A stretch of 16,809 nt of DNA from an uncultured Clostridia bacterium. GTDB taxonomy: Bacteria; Bacillota; Clostridia; Oscillospirales; Acutalibacteraceae. Where the stretch lies: positions 1 to 16,809 of the forward strand of contig CALEIO010000101.1 in NCBI GenBank assembly GCA_937875885.1, written 5' to 3'. Of the stretch, positions 7,618 through 14,960 are shown one piece after another (positions within the stretch are counted from its first letter, which is position 1; each line of letters opens with the position of its first letter). The notes under the pieces were generated by a model. That model saw only the letters and a program-made list of their open reading frames with translations. It did not search any database and was not told the origin of the DNA. A program made the translations under genes and the position numbers.

Positions 7618-8073
7618 TCAGCCTACAACACCTGCTAAATGCTCTTCCACAGCCTTTGCGCAAATGTACACAATTTCTGCACAAGGACGCTTTGCATAAT
7701 ATTTTTCTGTTCTTTCTTCGGGCACAGGAGAAGAAACTTTTTCTTCCAGACCCAGAAGCTCTCTGCAGATTATACTGCCTGTTTCTTCTTCAATAACAGC
7801 AAGCACACCTCTGATTTTTTCGTAGAGTGCTTTTTTGGCTTCGGTTTCTTCTGCGCTGCTGTAGCCGTATTTCATAGAGAGCACCATAACCGCACCGCTT
7901 ACAGCACCACAAACCTCTCTTCTTCTTGCAACTCCTCCGCCAAAGCCGGAAGATATTACAAGTCCTGTTTCTTTATCTATTCCAAAATCTTCACAAAAAG
8001 CTCCGAATACCGCCTGAGCACAGTTGTAGCCCTCAAGAAATAAGCTTTTTGCCAAATCTGCTTTCTGTCCCAT
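7618..8073 (-). CDS. C_GCAxxG_C_C family protein
   Basis: This is a 151-aa cysteine-rich protein of a family widespread in anaerobic Firmicutes and often found near redox genes. Conserved cysteines are visible: GYNCAQAV (C18), C27, the CGAVSGA block (C55) after a glycine-rich FGGGVARR stretch, C103 in IICRELLG, C131 in KRPCAEIV, and C138. The spacing fits the C-terminal cysteine pair of the family name. Its biochemical function is not known. A thiol or metal redox role is the usual guess. There is no signal peptide or TM, so it should be cytoplasmic. AAGGAGAT lies upstream of the ATG, and a TTGTAA-17-TATAAC promoter sits 34 bp further back. It is first in a - strand set that continues to the M14 peptidase, and is divergent from lepA. 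Confidence 0.85.
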   Translation of the reverse strand: MGQKADLAKSLFLEGYNCAQAVFGAFCEDFGIDKETGLVISSGFGGGVARRREVCGAVSGAVMVLSMKYGYSSAEETEAKKALYEKIRGVLAVIEEETGSIICRELLGLEEKVSSPVPEERTEKYYAKRPCAEIVYICAKAVEEHLAGVVG

Positions 8074-8106
8074 AATAATAAAATCTCCTTGTTATAATAT
8101 ATCTCC

Positions 8107-8135
8107 GTTATATCACAAAATCTGTGTTTTTACAA
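8107..8135 (-). promoter_or_regulatory. Promoter of the C_GCAxxG gene
   Basis: On the - strand, TTGTAA (8135-8130) and TATAAC (8112-8107) are separated by exactly 17 bp. TGA precedes the -10, giving an extended -10 (TGnTATAA). Initiation near 8100 would give a leader of about 27 nt with an AAGGAG site. A second TATAAC lies at about 8096-8091 but would start transcription inside the ribosome site. Confidence 0.65.
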
Positions 8136-8189
8136 GACATCATCCACCAAAGCTGCTGTAAAAATCAGAAAAATTATACCCTGTCAGTA

Positions 8190-8218
8190 TTGTCACTAAA
8201 AAAACATTGTGATATAAT
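8190..8218 (+). promoter_or_regulatory. lepA promoter, near-consensus with extended -10
   Basis: TTGTCA (8190-8195), a 17-bp spacer and TATAAT (8213-8218) are present, with TG at 8210-8211 forming an extended -10. The predicted start is near 8225, leaving about 27 nt before the TTG codon. The -10 and the 16 bases after it are repeated almost exactly at the YfhO promoter (see repeat entries). Confidence 0.8.
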
Positions 8219-8234
8219 TAGTGTGTATATTTAT
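8209..8234 (+). repeat. Promoter-core repeat, copy 1 (lepA)
   Basis: This 26-nt stretch, beginning GTGATATAATTAG and continuing with GTGTATAT, matches 11831-11856 at 24 of 26 positions. Both differences are C/T. It spans the extended -10, the probable transcription start and the early transcribed bases. Confidence 0.75.
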
Positions 8235-8239
8235 CTTTT

Positions 8240-8247
8240 GAGGTGAT
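8240..8247 (+). promoter_or_regulatory. Shine-Dalgarno that fixes the lepA start at TTG 8252
   Basis: GAGGTGAT pairs over eight bases with the 16S rRNA tail. An in-frame GTG at 8243 lies inside this site and cannot be the start. The TTG at 8252 has the right spacing. Confidence 0.85.
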
Positions 8248-8251
8248 ACTC

Positions 8252-10063
8252 TTGGCATTTGATCAGAGTAAAATTAGAAATTTCAGTATTATCGCACACA
8301 TCGACCACGGAAAGTCCACACTTGCTGACAGAATTCTGGAGCACACAAGCTCTGTTACAGAGCGTCAGATGCAGGACCAGATTCTTGACGATATGGAGCT
8401 TGAGAAAGAGCGCGGCATTACCATTAAGGCAAGAGCTGTAACTCTTCAGTACAAAGCAGACGATGGCGAAACATACACATTCAATCTTATCGATACTCCC
8501 GGACACGTAGACTTTAACTATGAGGTTTCACGTAGTCTTGCAGCCTGCGAAGGTGCAGTGCTTGTTGTTGACGCAACCCAGGGCATTGAGGCACAGACCC
8601 TTGCCAACACCTATCTTGCTGTTGACTCAGGTCTTGAGATTGTCCCCGTTGTTAACAAAATCGACCTTATCAGCGCAGACCCTGCCAGAATAAAGAACGA
8701 AATCGAAGATATCATCGGTATTCCTGCCCAGGATGCTCCCGAGATTTCTGCAAAAAACGGCATCAACATTCACTCTGTTATGGAGAGAATCGTTCAGGAT
8801 GTGCCTGCTCCCGAGGGCGATACCAACGCTCCCCTCAGAGCTATGATTTTTGACAGCGTTTATGACAGCTACAAAGGTGTTATCATCTATGTCCGCATCA
8901 AAGAGGGCCAGATTAGTGTCGGCGACGAATTCAAGCTTATGCAGACAGGCTCTGTTTTCTCTGTTGTTGAGCTTGGTAATATGGGTGCTGTTTCTTCTGT
9001 TCAGAAAGACACTCTCTATGCCGGCGAAGTTGGTTACATCACAGCTTCCATCAAAACTCTCGGCGACGCTAAAGTTGGCGACACCGTAACTCTTACAAAG
9101 AACCCTGCAGAATTCCCCCTGCCCGGCTACCGCGAGATTCAGTCAATGGTTTACTGCGGTATTTATCCTGCAGACGGCGCAAAGTACGGCGACCTGCGTG
9201 ATGCTCTGGAGAAACTCAAGCTCAACGATGCATCCCTCACTTACGAAGCTGAAACATCAGTTGCTCTCGGCTTTGGTTTCCGTTGCGGCTTCCTGGGTCT
9301 TCTCCACATGGAGATCATTCAGGAAAGACTGGAAAGAGAATATAATCTTGATCTTATCACAACTGCTCCCTCTGTAAGCTATCGCATCACACTCACAGAC
9401 GGCACAGAGAAAATGATCGACAACCCCACAAACTACCCCGAGCCCTCTCTGATTATGAAGGCTGAAGAGCCTTTCACAAACGCTCACATCTATGCTCCCT
9501 CTGACTATGTAGGAAACATTATGGAGCTTTGTCAGGAGCGCCGAGGTGTATTCATCGGTATGACATACATCGATTCCGACCGTGTTGATATTCACTACGA
9601 GCTTCCTCTGGCGGAGATTGTTTACGATTTCTTTGACACTCTCAAATCCAGAACCCGTGGCTATGCATCCTTTGACTACGAGCTCAAGGAGTACAGACAG
9701 AGCCAGCTTGTTAAGCTTGATATTATGCTCAACGGCGACGTAGTTGATGCTCTCTCATTCATCATCCACGCCGAAAAGGCATACCCCAGAGCAAGAAAAA
9801 TGGCAGAAAAGCTCAAGGAGAAAATTCCCAGACAGCTCTTCGAAGTTCCCATTCAGGCTTGCATCGGCGGCAAGATTATTGCCCGTGAAACCGTTAAGGC
9901 TATGAGAAAAGACGTTCTTGCCAAGTGTTACGGCGGTGACATCACCCGTAAGAAGAAGCTTCTTGAAAAACAGAAGGAAGGTAAGAAACGTATGCGCCAG
10001 CTGGGTACTGTTGAAGTGCCTCAGGAGGCATTTATGGCTGTTCTCAAGCTTGACACAGACTGA
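8252..10063 (+). CDS. lepA: Elongation factor 4 (back-translocating GTPase LepA)
   Basis: This 603-aa ribosome-associated GTPase helps translation and initiation under stress. G motifs numbered from the TTG start: G1 AHIDHGKST (15-23), G2 ERGITIKA (53-60), G3 DTPGH (81-85), G4 NKID (135-138) and G5 SAK (166-168). EF-G-like domains follow, with [14 protein letters not shown] and [13 protein letters not shown] segments. The LepA-specific C-terminal domain contains [32 protein letters not shown] and the [16 protein letters not shown] ending. There is no EF-G domain IV. Length and order are normal for the family. The ribosome site sets TTG as the start. It is a single-gene unit with its own promoter, and a hairpin terminator follows about 35 bp after the stop. 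Confidence 0.97.
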   Translation: MAFDQSKIRNFSIIAHIDHGKSTLADRILEHTSSVTERQMQDQILDDMELEKERGITIKARAVTLQYKADDGETYTFNLIDTPGHVDFNYEVSRSLAACEGAVLVVDATQGIEAQTLANTYLAVDSGLEIVPVVNKIDLISADPARIKNEIEDIIGIPAQDAPEISAKNGINIHSVMERIVQDVPAPEGDTNAPLRAMIFDSVYDSYKGVIIYVRIKEGQISVGDEFKLMQTGSVFSVVELGNMGAVSSVQKDTLYAGEVGYITASIKTLGDAKVGDTVTLTKNPAEFPLPGYREIQSMVYCGIYPADGAKYGDLRDALEKLKLNDASLTYEAETSVALGFGFRCGFLGLLHMEIIQERLEREYNLDLITTAPSVSYRITLTDGTEKMIDNPTNYPEPSLIMKAEEPFTNAHIYAPSDYVGNIMELCQERRGVFIGMTYIDSDRVDIHYELPLAEIVYDFFDTLKSRTRGYASFDYELKEYRQSQLVKLDIMLNGDVVDALSFIIHAEKAYPRARKMAEKLKEKIPRQLFEVPIQACIGGKIIARETVKAMRKDVLAKCYGGDITRKKKLLEKQKEGKKRMRQLGTVEVPQEAFMAVLKLDTD

Positions 10064-10093
10064 TTTCAACAAATTAACAACAAAATTACAACA

Positions 10094-10135
10094 AAAATGG
10101 CTGACCCACTTAACTGTGAGTCAGCCTTGTTTTTT
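10094..10135. terminator. Bidirectional terminator between lepA and the GtrA-like gene
   Basis: A 7-bp perfect stem (10099-10105 with 10120-10126) is extended by 3 more pairs beyond a C-A mismatch, with a 6-nt loop. It is followed on the + strand by TTGTTTTTT and on the - strand by TTTTTG. It ends lepA and also the - strand glycosylation genes, whose last stop is at 10137. Confidence 0.9.
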
Positions 10136-10136
10136 A

Positions 10137-10736
10137 TCAGAAAAGTTTTGCTACAACCGCTGTAACAGCTTCCACAACAAAGAAAGAAATTGAAATTACC
10201 GCAAACACACCACAGATTGTCATAAGCACTCCTGCTGTGAATTTATCTCCTTTTTTAAGTGTCTGCTTCTCGTTTTCTTTGCTGCCGTCTTTCTGGTCTT
10301 TCTCTCTGTCCTTAAAAATAAGCACCTTGCTTAAAATATAATTTACCACCAGCACAATCATACTAACAATCATAGTTGTAACAAGTGTGGGGATAGAGAA
10401 AACACTGCTTATAAGCGGAATTCCCACAAGCTCAATAACGCTTGCTGCTGCACGGGCAGACATAAATGCTGCAAATTCTTTACCCACAATATCTTTCCTG
10501 AAACTCTTGCTTTCAAAAACAATGAGTTTGTTGGGAGGAAAAGCAAAAAGAATTGTTGTTGCAAGAGAAAGTATTGTTACTACTGTTGAGAGAGTCACAC
10601 TCTGCCAACCGCAGGGCTCCAGAAATTTCTCAAACATTGCTGTTGTACCCCAGCGCACCAGAGTTGTAACTCCGCCCACCAGAATATACAGAATGATTTC
10701 TTTATACTTTAAGAAAATCTTCTTGAGTTTTTCCAT
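10137..10736 (-). CDS. GtrA/GtcA-like membrane protein (putative lipid-linked sugar flippase)
   Basis: This is a 199-aa membrane protein. Four hydrophobic helices (about 14-34, 47-70, 92-112 and 117-140) form the GtrA fold, with an NKLIVFES segment between TM2 and TM3 similar to the family's NRxxVF motif. A charged linker (about 145-170, Lys/Glu/Asp-rich) and a fifth hydrophobic helix (about 170-192) follow, which is longer than the usual 4-TM, 120-150 aa form. GtrA/GtcA proteins are thought to flip polyprenyl-phosphate-linked sugars made by GtrB/CsbB-type enzymes. The ATG at 10736 is 1 nt beyond the stop of the upstream glycosyltransferase. A TTG at 10757 would overlap that gene and has no clear ribosome site. 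Coupling to that gene supports the flippase role, but the sugar and acceptor are unknown. Confidence 0.85.
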   Translation of the reverse strand: MEKLKKIFLKYKEIILYILVGGVTTLVRWGTTAMFEKFLEPCGWQSVTLSTVVTILSLATTILFAFPPNKLIVFESKSFRKDIVGKEFAAFMSARAAASVIELVGIPLISSVFSIPTLVTTMIVSMIVLVVNYILSKVLIFKDREKDQKDGSKENEKQTLKKGDKFTAGVLMTICGVFAVISISFFVVEAVTAVVAKLF

Positions 10737-10737
10737 A

Positions 10738-11685
10738 TTATTTCTCTGCTTTCTCAATATTTTTTACCTTTGCAATGTATATGGGTCGTTTTTTTGTTTC
10801 GATATAAACTCTGCCCAGATACTCGCCGATAATGCCGATGGAAAGCTCAATAATACCGCCAATCATAAGCTCAACACAAACTGTTGTTGCATAGCCCGAG
10901 CCAATCTCCCCGGTCACAATTGCTTTAATTGCAATGTAAAGCATTCCCAAACCGGATATCAAAAACATAATGATACCCAACACAAAGATAAACTTAAGGG
11001 GAGAAACAGAAAAAGATGTGATTCCGTCGATAGCATAGCGGAAAAGTCCCCAGAAATTCCAGCTTGATGTGCCGATTGTACGCTCTACGTTTTCATAAGG
11101 AATCCACTTTGTATCAAAACCTACCCAACAGAAAATACCCTTTGAAAAACGCTGTACCTCTGACATAGAGAGAATAGCATCTACCATCTGTCTGGACATT
11201 ACTCTGTAGTCAACTGCTCCGTAAGGCATCTTTACGGAAGATATGGAATTCTGCATTTTGAAGAAAAGCTTTGAAAAACCGCGGCGGATGAATCCGTCTT
11301 TTCTTTCACTTTCTTCTCTGTAAAGTGCACAGCAATCGTGACCCTTCTCTACCTCTGCAAGCATCTGAGGAAACATTGAGGGTGGGTGCTGCAAGTCTGC
11401 GTCCATAACAATTACAAGGTCTGCATCTGAATGCTCAAGACCTGCATACATAGCTGCTTCCTTGCCGAAATTTCTGGAAAAAGAAATGTACTTTACATTA
11501 TCAAATTCCTTTGAAAGTTTAATCATATTGAGCAGTGTGTTGTCCTTGCTTCCGTCGTTAATCAGAATATAACGGAAACTATACTCGGGAAGCTCTGCAA
11601 TAACCTGATTTGTAACTCTTATAAATTCAGGGAGCACCTCTTCTTCGTTATAGCAAGGCACTACGATATCTACTGTTTTCATCAT
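10738..11685 (-). CDS. Polyprenyl-phosphate glycosyltransferase, GtrB/CsbB/DPM1-like (GT2)
   Basis: This 315-aa enzyme should move a sugar from a nucleotide sugar to undecaprenyl phosphate on the inner face of the membrane. The GT-A fold starts with VDIVVPCYNEEEVL (5-18), NDGSKDNT (43-50), SRNFGKEAAMYAG (70-82) and the metal-binding DADLQHPP (95-102). The family's RxxGxSxW-FAxDGITSFS block appears as RTIGTSSWNFWGLFRYAIDGITSFS (202-226). Two C-terminal membrane helices (about 231-254 and 266-290) anchor it, as in GtrB and CsbB. Start: AGAGGTG precedes ATG 11685, with a second ATG directly after. A longer reading frame to 11736 would overlap the promoter and is rejected. It is first in a two-gene operon with the GtrA-like protein and divergent from the YfhO gene. 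The sugar specificity cannot be read from the sequence. Confidence 0.92.
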   Translation of the reverse strand: MMKTVDIVVPCYNEEEVLPEFIRVTNQVIAELPEYSFRYILINDGSKDNTLLNMIKLSKEFDNVKYISFSRNFGKEAAMYAGLEHSDADLVIVMDADLQHPPSMFPQMLAEVEKGHDCCALYREESERKDGFIRRGFSKLFFKMQNSISSVKMPYGAVDYRVMSRQMVDAILSMSEVQRFSKGIFCWVGFDTKWIPYENVERTIGTSSWNFWGLFRYAIDGITSFSVSPLKFIFVLGIIMFLISGLGMLYIAIKAIVTGEIGSGYATTVCVELMIGGIIELSIGIIGEYLGRVYIETKKRPIYIAKVKNIEKAEK

Positions 11686-11740
11686 TAATTCACCTCTTGA
11701 ACATATTACCATTGTAAAATGAGCAAAGTAATACAAATAA

Positions 11741-11769
11741 ATTATATCATCACCACTGCTAAAAGTCTA
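11741..11769 (-). promoter_or_regulatory. Promoter of the glycosyltransferase-GtrA operon
   Basis: On the - strand, TAGACT (11769-11764) and TATAAT (11746-11741) are separated by 17 bp, with TGA before the -10 (extended -10). The -35 lies inside the imperfect palindrome 11761-11774. The predicted start is near 11734, about 49 nt before the ATG. Confidence 0.65.
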
Positions 11770-11774
11770 CCTTT
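11761..11774. promoter_or_regulatory. Candidate operator, copy 1
   Basis: AAAAGTCTACCTTT is a palindrome with one mismatched arm position. It matches copy 2 (11807-11820) at 12 of 14 positions and covers the -35 of the leftward glycosyltransferase promoter. No regulator gene is adjacent. Binding is inferred. Confidence 0.4.
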
Positions 11775-11806
11775 ATATATAAAACATATTTATTCTTTTT
11801 GATAAA

Positions 11807-11820
11807 AAAGGTTTACCTTT
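11807..11820. promoter_or_regulatory. Candidate operator, copy 2 (perfect palindrome)
   Basis: AAAGGTTTACCTTT has perfect 6-bp arms around a 2-bp centre. It covers the -35 of the rightward YfhO promoter. Its centre is 46 bp from that of copy 1, and the similarity between copies extends over about 18 nt (15 of 18). Confidence 0.45.
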
Positions 11821-11840
11821 ACATTTATTAGTGATATAAT
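11812..11840 (+). promoter_or_regulatory. Promoter of the YfhO-family gene
   Basis: TTTACC (11812-11817), a 17-bp spacer and TATAAT (11835-11840) are present, with TG at 11832-11833 (extended -10). Initiation near 11847 gives a leader of about 58 nt. This excludes the upstream in-frame GTG at 11845 as the start. Confidence 0.7.
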
Positions 11841-11856
11841 TAGCGTGTATATCTAT
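11831..11856 (+). repeat. Promoter-core repeat, copy 2 (YfhO gene)
   Basis: This matches 8209-8234 at 24 of 26 positions, including 16 bases after the -10. The -35 regions and flanks outside the repeat are not similar. Confidence 0.75.
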
Positions 11857-11904
11857 GCGCAGACACTGTTTCTGGGCAAAATCTCTTTTGGGAGGTATTC
11901 TCTT

Positions 11905-14859
11905 ATGGAAAAACTAAGAAAATCCAAAGCCCCGAAAGCAATCACTCTTTCTGAAAACAAAAAATCCACATTCTTAAGCAGGAATAAGTACATTCTTCTT
12001 TCATTCCTTATCCCCTTTGCTTTGATGTCTGTGGCTTTTGCTGTAGAAAACGTGGCTCCTTTCGGTATTCTCAAGACAATGGTACAGGGTATCGGTTATA
12101 ATCTGAACAAGATTTTTCCCTTTATCGGCAGCTCAACTGCTCCGACCAAAGTAAATATCTGGGGAACAAATCAGATGTTGGTTGTAGACCTGTGGCATCA
12201 GTACTACCCCTTCCTTGTAGATTTACAGGACAAGCTCCAGTCAGGCGGGTCCCTCTTCTGGACCTGGGCTGTTGGTATGGGTACAAACTTCATTGCTATG
12301 ATGTCCTACTATCTGCTCAGTCCCCTCAACTTCCTCTCTGTTTTCTTTACATCAGAGGCTCTTGTGGGATATCTTGCTGTAGCAACAGTTATCAAGATTT
12401 CTCTTGCAGGTATGTTTACTGCAATTTTCTTTAAGATAGTATTCAAGCAGAATAACCTTTCTCTTGTTTTCTTCTCAATGATGTACGCTTTGTGCTCATT
12501 CTGTATGGGTTACTACTGGTGTACAATCTGGCTGGATTCCTGGGCAATGCTTCCTTTGGTTGTAGCAGGTACAATCCTTATGCTCAGAGACGGAAAGTAT
12601 AAGCTTTTTATTATTTCTCTGTCTCTTTCAATTGTTTTCAATTATTTTATCGGTCTGTTTATCTGTGTTGCTGTTTTCCTTACAGCCATTGGCTACACAG
12701 CTGCCGATTGGAAGAATGTACGTAAATCTCTCAAAGATTTACTGCGCACAGTTATCTGCTCTGTTACATCATTGCTGCTCACAGCTCCCATTACAATTCC
12801 TGCATTCCTTGCACTGCAGAATTGCTACAAATCCACCACAGGATTCCCCACAAAGTACGATATCAATATTGGTACAGATAACTTTGAGGGTACAATGGAT
12901 GCTGTTGTTAAAATCTTCAGCAACTTTATTTCTTTCCTTAATCCCACAACAAAAGAAGGCCTTCCCAACGTAAGCTGCGGCATTCTTTGCCTTGTTCTTC
13001 TTGCAGTATTCTTCTGCACAAAGAAAATCCGCCTTGGCGAAAAGATTTTCTGTGTAACAACTCTGCTTTTCCTTGTGGCAAGCTTTATCTTCCGTCAGCT
13101 TGACTATATGTGGCACGGCTTCCATTTCACCAATATGATTCCTTACAGATTCAGCTTCCTTGTAAGTTTCCTGTTGGTTTATATGGCATTCAGAGCATAT
13201 ATGTTCCTCAAAGAGAGTATGTATCTTGATATTATCATCGGTGCTCTTATCTTCTCTTTGTTTGTGCTGCTTCACTTTCTCAGACAAGACGAAAGCTTTA
13301 ATCAGAAAGCAGTTATTGCAACTACAATCATTGGTGTTGTAATGCTTGTTCTCATTACACTTTACACCTTAAGAATTGTTCCCAGAAGATGGCTTGCTGT
13401 GCTGCTTTGCCTTATTGTTACAGGCGAAATGTGCGCAACAGCAATTATCGGTGTTGATACAGTAAGCATTACCTCCAGAAACGGATATCCCAGAGAAGGT
13501 ACTAATATTTCTAACATTACAGAAAGAATAGACCTTCTTTCCTCAAAGGGTAATCCTGATATTTTCCGTACAGAGGTAACAAGTGCGCAAACTCTCAACG
13601 ATGGTGCTCTCAACGGATTCAGCGGTGTTTCAATGTTCAGCTCTATGGCAAATGTAAGCATTACAAAATACGCTGAATATCTTGGTGTTGCAGGCTGGCA
13701 GTCAGGTAATAGATACACTTACTACGAAAGCTCACCTGTAACAAATACCCTCCTCAATATCCGTTATCTTATTTCACGTGAGGGCAAAAGCTATACCGGT
13801 GAATATATGGAAGAAATCTTCCGCAGCAATAATGTATCTCTCTTTGAAAACACACAGTATGTTAATATGGGATTCCTTACAGATTCTGACCTTAGTACTT
13901 TTGTTGTTCAGGATTACACCAAGAATCCCTTTGAAAATCAGATTGAGTTCTGGAAACTTGCAACAGGTATTGACGAGCCTCTTTACACACAGCTCACCGT
14001 TAAAGATGTAGGCCACAGCAGCGAGGATCTTCTTACTTACTCAAAGGCTTCCGAGGGTAATTACACATTCTCCTCTAAAGACACTACTTCTGCAAAACAC
14101 GTTAAGTTTAATTATTATCCCGAAGAGGATTCTTTGCTCTATGCTTATTTCTATGTAAGCAATGCATCCGACAAAGGTAACATTTATATTGCTGACGTAA
14201 ACCGCAATTCAATCAACGTAAAGCAGCCCTACATCTCTGCTATTGGTAACAGAAAAGCAGGCGATAAAGTTTCTCTTTACTGCGACCTTAAAACTTCAGG
14301 CTCTTCTACAGTACGCGTTTACTGCTATGCTCTGAATAAAGATGTATATGAAGCAGGTATCGAGAAATTCAAGCAGGGCGCTCTTAACACAACAAATGTA
14401 ACAGATACTGTTTTAGAAGGTACTGTAACAGCAGAAACACCCGGCCTCCTCTATACTTCCATTCCTTACGAAAAGGGTTGGAAAGTTACAGTTGACGGAC
14501 AGCTTGCAGAGATGACTCCCGTAGGCAATGCAATGTGCGCAGTCAAGGTTCCCGCAGGCACACATACAATCAGATTCAGCTATATTCCAGACGGATTTAT
14601 TCTGGGTATGACAGCATTCTCAACTGCATTACTTCTCTTTGTGTTTATGTGGCTTTGCACAAGCAAAAAGTACAGAGAAAAATCCTTTGCAAAACCTGTT
14701 GTATGGATGTTTGACCCTGTTGTGCCCGAAAGAGTAAAAGTTTCTCTTGAAGAGGAAATCATAGAAACTGAAAATACAGAAGTTTCTGAAAACACAGATA
14801 CTTGTGAATCTGTTGAAAATGACGCTGAAACAGAGATTCTCTCAACTGAAGAAAACTAA
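11905..14859 (+). CDS. YfhO-family multi-membrane protein (putative GT-C glycosyltransferase)
   Basis: This is a 984-aa protein. An N-terminal helix (about 28-47) leads to a loop with VVDLWHQYYPF (93-103), the conserved Asp plus QYxPF motif of the YfhO family and the place where GT-C enzymes carry a catalytic acid. About a dozen hydrophobic segments run to about residue 540. An outside domain rich in beta-type sequence (about 545-890) follows, then a closing TM (about 897-918) and a cytoplasmic tail rich in Glu and Asp (about 945-984). YfhO proteins of Bacillus and relatives transfer a sugar from undecaprenyl phosphate, made by CsbB and flipped by GtcA, onto a wall or lipoteichoic polymer. 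Both partners are encoded just across the divergent promoter, which strongly supports that role here. ATG 11905 has GGGAGGT 8 nt before it. The acceptor is unknown, and the length is somewhat above typical (about 850-900). Confidence 0.88.
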   Translation: MEKLRKSKAPKAITLSENKKSTFLSRNKYILLSFLIPFALMSVAFAVENVAPFGILKTMVQGIGYNLNKIFPFIGSSTAPTKVNIWGTNQMLVVDLWHQYYPFLVDLQDKLQSGGSLFWTWAVGMGTNFIAMMSYYLLSPLNFLSVFFTSEALVGYLAVATVIKISLAGMFTAIFFKIVFKQNNLSLVFFSMMYALCSFCMGYYWCTIWLDSWAMLPLVVAGTILMLRDGKYKLFIISLSLSIVFNYFIGLFICVAVFLTAIGYTAADWKNVRKSLKDLLRTVICSVTSLLLTAPITIPAFLALQNCYKSTTGFPTKYDINIGTDNFEGTMDAVVKIFSNFISFLNPTTKEGLPNVSCGILCLVLLAVFFCTKKIRLGEKIFCVTTLLFLVASFIFRQLDYMWHGFHFTNMIPYRFSFLVSFLLVYMAFRAYMFLKESMYLDIIIGALIFSLFVLLHFLRQDESFNQKAVIATTIIGVVMLVLITLYTLRIVPRRWLAVLLCLIVTGEMCATAIIGVDTVSITSRNGYPREGTNISNITERIDLLSSKGNPDIFRTEVTSAQTLNDGALNGFSGVSMFSSMANVSITKYAEYLGVAGWQSGNRYTYYESSPVTNTLLNIRYLISREGKSYTGEYMEEIFRSNNVSLFENTQYVNMGFLTDSDLSTFVVQDYTKNPFENQIEFWKLATGIDEPLYTQLTVKDVGHSSEDLLTYSKASEGNYTFSSKDTTSAKHVKFNYYPEEDSLLYAYFYVSNASDKGNIYIADVNRNSINVKQPYISAIGNRKAGDKVSLYCDLKTSGSSTVRVYCYALNKDVYEAGIEKFKQGALNTTNVTDTVLEGTVTAETPGLLYTSIPYEKGWKVTVDGQLAEMTPVGNAMCAVKVPAGTHTIRFSYIPDGFILGMTAFSTALLLFVFMWLCTSKKYREKSFAKPVVWMFDPVVPERVKVSLEEEIIETENTEVSENTDTCESVENDAETEILSTEEN

Positions 14860-14911
14860 AATCAATCATATTCACAAACCATATTTATTGTTTATCAAAC
14901 GATAAATAAAC

Positions 14912-14942
14912 AAAGACCGCTGTAGTATTTACAGCGGTCTTT
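14912..14942. terminator. Bidirectional terminator between the YfhO gene and gyrA
   Basis: A perfect 13-bp stem (14912-14924 with 14930-14942) surrounds a 5-nt loop. The right arm ends in TTT followed by TATT. On the - strand the stem is followed by TGTTTATTT. A weaker AT-rich hairpin precedes it at about 14889-14909. Confidence 0.88.
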
Positions 14943-14960
14943 TATTATACCATTATTAAG

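Noticed and set aside
8231..8506. Antisense frame overlapping lepA, and other long antisense frames within metH, metF, the kinase, gyrA and YfhO
   Set aside because: They mirror strongly conserved coding regions, have low-complexity or Cys/His-rich translations, and lack ribosome sites.
11686..11736. Longer N-terminus of the glycosyltransferase from 11736
   Set aside because: It would begin at the predicted transcription start. AGAGGTG and the conserved VDIVVPCYNEEE support ATG 11685.
11845..11904. Longer N-terminus of the YfhO protein from GTG 11845
   Set aside because: The codon lies 5 nt after the -10 box, so the message would start at or after it. It has no ribosome site, and ATG 11905 has GGGAGGT.
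14889..14910. AT-rich inverted repeat as an operator
   Set aside because: It lies directly before a strong terminator between convergent genes and looks like part of the 3' ends. No promoter is nearby.
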